Source: CAZAQK01 sp046344715
GTDB taxonomy: Bacteria; Pseudomonadota; Alphaproteobacteria; Rickettsiales; SXRF01
Length of the DNA: 64,000 nucleotides
Direction of reading: 5' to 3'
NCBI GenBank assembly: GCA_046344715.1
Contig: JBKDKX010000002.1
Coordinates: 1-64,000, forward strand
The translations under genes were made by a program, and so were the position numbers. Below, in pieces: positions 60,826 through 64,000 of this stretch. Position 1 is the first letter of the stretch. Each line of letters begins with the position of its first letter. The notes beneath the pieces were generated by a model that was not told where the DNA came from, did no database searches, and saw nothing but the letters and a program-made list of their open reading frames with translations.

Positions 60826-61181
60826 GGGCTGGGCAACCAGCTATGGTGATAAACGCTCTATGGAATAGGCATATTGGACCCGGGGGCAGTACCCGGCGCC
60901 TCCACCAAAGTTCGCAAGTGTATGTTGATGGAAATACGGCGAATTTCGGCGGGGGCGAATAGCTTCGACAAGTGCAATAAAGATACGGTTTTTACCCGGC
61001 ATGATTCCGCCGTTACCGGGTCATTTTTATAAATGCTAACGATAATGTGGCATTTGTTGCAGCTAACGACAACGCAGTCGTAGCTGTTCGCGCTGCTGCC
61101 TAACGGCACTCGCGAGCACTAGCTCGTAACGCGGCTTTGGGGGTAGAGCCGGGCAACAGAATCTATCCCCGCTGTTTTTTT
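60826..61181 (+). ncRNA. ssrA: tmRNA, two-piece circularly permuted form
   Basis: Trans-translation RNA that rescues stalled ribosomes and tags the nascent chain. The acceptor piece comes first (about 60826-60907): a GNRA hairpin GCTGGGCAACCAGC, a T-arm CCGGG/CCCGG with loop GGCAGTA, and the 3' end GCGCCTCCACCA with CCA at 60905-60907. After about 43 bases the coding piece starts at 60951 with GGGGGCG, which pairs with CGCCTCC of the acceptor end (one G-U). The tag reading frame resumes at GCT 61035 and stops at TAA 61101, giving 22 residues that begin ANDN, repeat ANDN at positions 10-13 and end RAAA. Alphaproteobacteria typically have this permuted form. Confidence 0.93.
61139..61181 (+). 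terminator. Intrinsic terminator of the tmRNA gene
   Basis: GGGGGTAGA (61139-61147) pairs with TCTATCCCC (61162-61170) over 9 bp including one G-U, followed by GCTG and seven Ts (61174-61181 region). It may also form the last helix of the coding piece. Confidence 0.6.
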
Positions 61182-61254
61182 GAGGCATAGAATAACGAGT
61201 AACATACCAAGCAATCCATTGACACCGTAACATCAAAGCCTCACAATCAGCCAT

Positions 61255-61737
61255 ATGACCGATTCTTACATTGATTATCCCCAGCTTATCGACAGTGCCA
61301 TGCGTAGTGTAGTGCGTGAGGTGCTGCGTGATGCCAGCAAAAACGGCCTGCCGGGCGAGCATCACTTTTTTGTATCATTCAAAACAGAATTTCCTGGGGT
61401 GAGTATTTCTGAGCAGCTAAAAAGCCGCTATCCGCAGGAAATGACCATTGTGCTCCAGCACCAGTTCTGGGATTTCAAGGTAGAAGATCATCGTTTTCAG
61501 GTGACACTTTCTTTTGGCGGCGTGCCGGAAAAGATTGTGATTCCTTATGCGGCACTTACAGCGTTTGCAGATCCTTCTGTAAAATTCGGCCTGCAGTTTA
61601 CGCATATGGAAGTGTCAGAACTTGAATTAATGGACACCGAAACCGGCCAGCTTCCACTTACTGCACCTGTTGATAAACCTACGGCGGATGCTGCATCTGC
61701 TGAAGTTATTTCGCTGGATGCCTTTAGGAAGAAATGA
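61255..61737 (+). CDS. sspB: ClpXP adaptor SspB (alpha-type)
   Basis: A 160-residue SspB-family protein. The N-terminal folded domain (residues about 1-115: YPQLIDSAMRSVVREVL, GLPGEHHFFVSFKTEFPGV, EMTIVLQHQFWDFKVEDHRFQVTLSFGG) binds ssrA-type tags; a flexible linker leads to a C-terminal peptide (VISLDAFRKK) that docks on ClpX. It delivers tmRNA-tagged proteins to ClpXP. It lies about 75 bases after the tmRNA gene on the same strand. Confidence 0.92.
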   Translation: MTDSYIDYPQLIDSAMRSVVREVLRDASKNGLPGEHHFFVSFKTEFPGVSISEQLKSRYPQEMTIVLQHQFWDFKVEDHRFQVTLSFGGVPEKIVIPYAALTAFADPSVKFGLQFTHMEVSELELMDTETGQLPLTAPVDKPTADAASAEVISLDAFRKK

Positions 61738-61742
61738 TTTCC

Positions 61743-61825
61743 CGTCATTGCGAGCATAGCGAAGCAATCCAGTATGCAAGCAAAGATGGATTGCCGCGTC
61801 GCACTATGTGTTCTTCGCAATGACG
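61743..61825. repeat. Palindromic repeat before tadA
   Basis: CGTCATTGCGAGCATAGCG...AAGCAATCCA (61743-61771) is inverted as TGGATTGCCGCG...TTCTTCGCAATGACG (61787-61825). It belongs to the same family as 26278-26419 and 17096-17130. Its last bases contain the ATG at 61820 used or usable as the tadA start. Confidence 0.85.
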
Positions 61826-62263
61826 CAGAATTTTATGCAACATGCCCTAGAACACGCTCGTAAATCTGCGCTCTGTGGCGAAGTGCCCATCGGTGCCGTG
61901 ATCGTGAAAGACGGACACGTCATTGCATCTGCTCACAATCTCACAGAAACTAATAACGACCCCACGGCGCACGCCGAGTTGCTGGCCATCCGCGCTGCCT
62001 GCGAGATTCTGAAAACCCCGCGCCTTACCGATTGCGATATTTATGTCACGCTTGAGCCATGCCCTATGTGCGCTACGGCTATTTCTTTTGCGCGTATCCG
62101 CCGCCTGTATTTCGGCGCTTATGATGCAAAGGGTGGTGGTGTAGAAAATGGCGCGCGTATTTTTAACCAACCTACCTGCCATCACAAACCAGAAGTGTAT
62201 GGTGGTATTGCTGAAAGCGAGTGCGCAGAAATACTGAAGGAATTTTTTAAGGCGCGGCGTTAG
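61820..62263 (+). CDS. tadA: tRNA-specific adenosine deaminase TadA
   Basis: A TadA of about 147 residues, converting the wobble adenosine 34 of tRNA-Arg(ACG) to inosine. Zinc and catalytic motifs are DPTAHAELLAIRAAC (His and the proton-shuttling Glu) and EPCPMCATAISFARI (two Cys ligands). The start is uncertain: GTG 61808 and ATG 61820 lie in a palindromic repeat, ATG 61835 just after it; none has a clear ribosome site. Conserved homology begins at MQHALEHARKSA, so 61835 is possible. Ends 4 bases inside the opposite gene. Confidence 0.93.
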   Translation: MTQNFMQHALEHARKSALCGEVPIGAVIVKDGHVIASAHNLTETNNDPTAHAELLAIRAACEILKTPRLTDCDIYVTLEPCPMCATAISFARIRRLYFGAYDAKGGGVENGARIFNQPTCHHKPEVYGGIAESECAEILKEFFKARR

Positions 62264-62616
62264 CGCGTAAGGATGGTGTCTTGCTGTTGGGCTTCTGCGC
62301 GCTCCGTCCAGCTTTGTTTGCATGGGGCGTGTTGTATTTCAATTTTCATTTCAGGCTTGTGATGTTTGTGTATTAGAGCATCAGTAATCATGTGCGCGAG
62401 TGCGCTGCTGCCAGTAATCAGTACAGTAGAAAGTGCTGTTTCACCGGATAAGAATCTCTCCTGACTTTTCAGTAAATGGGTGTTTACGGCACTGCCGATG
62501 AGAGATGCTCCGGCGGATGTAAGCATGTTGTGTGTGGCAGACTGGTTCATGGTTGCGCCCAGCACGCCCATGATGCCGCCTACAATGATGTCTGTATTTG
62601 CGTAACGATAAGGCAT
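62260..62616 (-). CDS. Small membrane protein, 118 residues
   Basis: A small protein with two hydrophobic, Gly/Ala-rich stretches (about 8-50, DIIVGGIMGVLGATMN and LTSAGASLIGSAV; and about 60-80, ALSTVLITGSSALAHMI) and a His-rich turn (HKHHKPE). The C-terminus, PCKQSWTERAEAQQQD, resembles the C-terminus of the preceding gene (PCAKKFREA...). It starts 2 bases after that gene stops, so they form a unit. No family recognised. Confidence 0.6.
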   Translation of the reverse strand: MPYRYANTDIIVGGIMGVLGATMNQSATHNMLTSAGASLIGSAVNTHLLKSQERFLSGETALSTVLITGSSALAHMITDALIHKHHKPEMKIEIQHAPCKQSWTERAEAQQQDTILTR

Positions 62617-62618
62617 AA

Positions 62619-63023
62619 TTACATCACGCTCCTATCGTGCTGCGCTGCTGTGCGTTCATGAATCACTGCTTCGCGGAATTTCTTAGCGCACGGTTTTTCC
62701 TGAGAGTGAGATTTTTCTACAGCCATCAATACTACGGGTGTTTTTTCCACGACTACCTGCGGTTGTTCAGGCTGTTCTTGCTTAAAACCATTGAATACAT
62801 AATTAACAGCTGGCGTAATCACTGCACCTAATGCGCCGAATGCACCAAAAAACGAAGCTGTCCACATAACAGAGGTGGCTTTTGCTGCTTCCGCCGTGGC
62901 TGCGCTAACCAAGCCCGTATCTCCAAGCAATCCGCCTATTGCCGGTGCGGCGAGTGCCAGTAGCCCACCCACGACGAACATCGTCACAGCCGCTTTAGCT
63001 ACATTTTTCAGTATATTTCCCAT
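62619..63023 (-). CDS. Small membrane protein, 134 residues
   Basis: A small protein with an N-terminal basic/hydrophobic helix (about 5-35, AKAAVTMFVVGGLLALAAPAIGGLLG) and a second hydrophobic segment (about 48-75, TSVMWTASFFGAFGALGAVITPAV), then a Gln/Pro/Val linker and a charged tail with PCAKKFREAVIHERTAAQ. It is the first gene of a pair with the 118-residue protein. The two share membrane-plus-PC-tail architecture. The function is unknown; the ribosome site is weak (AAGGA about 13 bases upstream). Confidence 0.6.
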   Translation of the reverse strand: MGNILKNVAKAAVTMFVVGGLLALAAPAIGGLLGDTGLVSAATAEAAKATSVMWTASFFGAFGALGAVITPAVNYVFNGFKQEQPEQPQVVVEKTPVVLMAVEKSHSQEKPCAKKFREAVIHERTAAQHDRSVM

Positions 63024-63138
63024 GGGAAATCCAAATCCTTCATTCCATTTTGCCTGCTCTTACAATAAAACAACTTGAACGTGAAAGCACATTAAGGTTT
63101 TATGACGCCCTGAATAGTGATGTAACAAAGGAAAAACA

Positions 63139-64000
63139 ATGTCTTACCAGTATATTTATGTGATGAAAGACCTCTCAAAAGCCTATCCGGGTGGCAAAGA
63201 GGTGCTGAAAAACATTTATTTATCATTTTATCCAGATGCCAAAATCGGCGTGCTGGGGCCAAACGGCTCGGGTAAATCCACCCTGCTTAAAATCATGGCG
63301 GGGCTGGATAAGGAATTCAATGGCGAGGCATGGTCAGCCGAAGGCGCGCGCGTGGGATATTTAGCGCAGGAGCCACAGCTTGACCCCAAAAAGAACGTGA
63401 TGGAAAACATCATGGAAGCACTGGCCGATAAAAAAGCACTGCTTGACCGCTTCAATGAAGTTTCCATGAAACTTGGCGAAGTCACCGACGATGCTGAGAT
63501 GAACAAGCTGCTGGAAGAGCAAGGCGAACTGCAGGAAAAAATTGAAGCTTGTGGTGGCTGGGAAATTGAGCGCGAAATCGAAATCGCGATGGAAGCACTG
63601 CGTTGTCCGCCCAAAGATGCTGATGTCACCAAAATTTCCGGCGGTGAGAAGCGCCGCGTGGCACTCACCAAACTACTGCTGGAAAAACCAGACTTGTTGC
63701 TGCTCGATGAACCTACCAACCATCTGGATGCGGAATCTGTGGCATGGCTTGAGCACTTCCTGCGCGAATATAAAGGCAGCGTGGTGATGGTGACGCATGA
63801 TCGCTACTTCCTTGATAACGTAACCGGCTGGATTCTGGAACTCGATCGCGGCAAGGGTATCCCGTATGAGGGCAATTATTCTGCGTATCTTGAGCAGAAA
63901 CAAAAACGCCTTGAGCAGGAAAAGAGTGAGGAATCTTCCCGCCAGAAACAACTGGCGAGCGAGCTGGAATGGATTCGTCAGGGCGTAAAAGCACGCCAGG
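63139..64000 (+). CDS. ettA: EttA-type ABC-F ATPase (N-terminal part, cut by window edge)
   Basis: The open frame from ATG 63139 (AAGGA ribosome site) continues to the right edge without a stop: 287 residues are visible. It is a soluble ABC-F protein: Walker A GPNGSGKSTLLKIM near residue 41, signature ISGGEKRRVALTKLL, Walker B LLLLDEPTNHLDAESV, His switch VTHDRYFLD, and an arm and linker (YLEQKQKRLEQEKSEE). The N-terminal YIYVMKDLSKAYPGGKEVL matches EttA, the energy-dependent translational throttle that gates the first elongation step at the ribosomal E site according to the ADP/ATP ratio. Confidence 0.95.
   Translation, partial: MSYQYIYVMKDLSKAYPGGKEVLKNIYLSFYPDAKIGVLGPNGSGKSTLLKIMAGLDKEFNGEAWSAEGARVGYLAQEPQLDPKKNVMENIMEALADKKALLDRFNEVSMKLGEVTDDAEMNKLLEEQGELQEKIEACGGWEIEREIEIAMEALRCPPKDADVTKISGGEKRRVALTKLLLEKPDLLLLDEPTNHLDAESVAWLEHFLREYKGSVVMVTHDRYFLDNVTGWILELDRGKGIPYEGNYSAYLEQKQKRLEQEKSEESSRQKQLASELEWIRQGVKARQ

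Overview
The window comes from an alphaproteobacterial chromosome. The strongest evidence is a two-piece, circularly permuted tmRNA gene (acceptor piece before coding piece, tag opening ANDN), an alpha-type SspB, a short HdaA-type DnaA homologue, a complete PetABC cytochrome bc1 set and a split glycine decarboxylase (GcvPA/GcvPB). Base composition looks close to half GC. Palindromic intergenic repeats with CGTCATTGCGA...GCAATCCA arms are frequent and recall repeats common in Rickettsiales-like genomes. However, PHA synthase, MotAB and a full glycine cleavage operon point to a free-living or facultatively associated lineage. I cannot resolve the order. Both edges cut genes: an unknown gene at the left and ettA at the right.

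Layout. 1-10 kb: an AmpG-type permease, a hypothetical gene, trmL-hemF, then one tight run petA-petB-petC-lptD-surA joining respiration to outer-membrane assembly. 10.4-11.5 kb: a hairpin-rich intergenic region, a Zur-box-like palindrome and a His-rich orphan protein. 11.5-19.5 kb: phaC, a large disordered lipoprotein, an aminotransferase, hom and glpX. 19.5-25 kb: an orphan gene, a DUF6624 gene, an EamA permease and the hdaA/AI-2E/DUF2066 run opposite purM. 25-34.5 kb: purM, purN, ndk, two tandem OmpA-like lipoproteins, then guaA-yfgM-bamB-der. 34.5-36.2 kb: a 552-residue orphan with an HEFEH motif. 36.2-39.1 kb: an ABC ATPase, an rRNA methyltransferase, a small lipoprotein and mscL. 39.1-48 kb, all minus strand: putA, nhaA and the gcvT-gcvH-gcvPA-gcvPB operon behind tRNA-Arg(CCU). 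48-51 kb: mlaA-mlaC plus a GT-C type glycosyltransferase. 51-57 kb: metF, a small orphan, a parDE module inside a split repeat, motAB, a C26 amidohydrolase, a pseudouridine synthase and rsmD. 57-64 kb: maiA-FAH, a periplasmic protein, thyX, tmRNA, sspB, tadA, two small membrane proteins and ettA.

Most of the window is housekeeping. The unusual material lies in the orphan genes and between genes. Three unrelated orphan genes (starts at 10663, 19538 and 36162) each have a -10-like hexamer exactly six bases before the ATG and no ribosome-binding site, as expected for leaderless mRNAs. Palindromic repeats end at or very near the start codons of purN, guaA, tadA, thyX and gcvPA. A roughly 120-bp repeat containing a G7/G8 tract occurs intact near hom and appears split by parDE near motB. 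The best candidates for something undescribed are the putative zinc-regulated His-rich protein with its structured upstream region, and the HEFEH protein.
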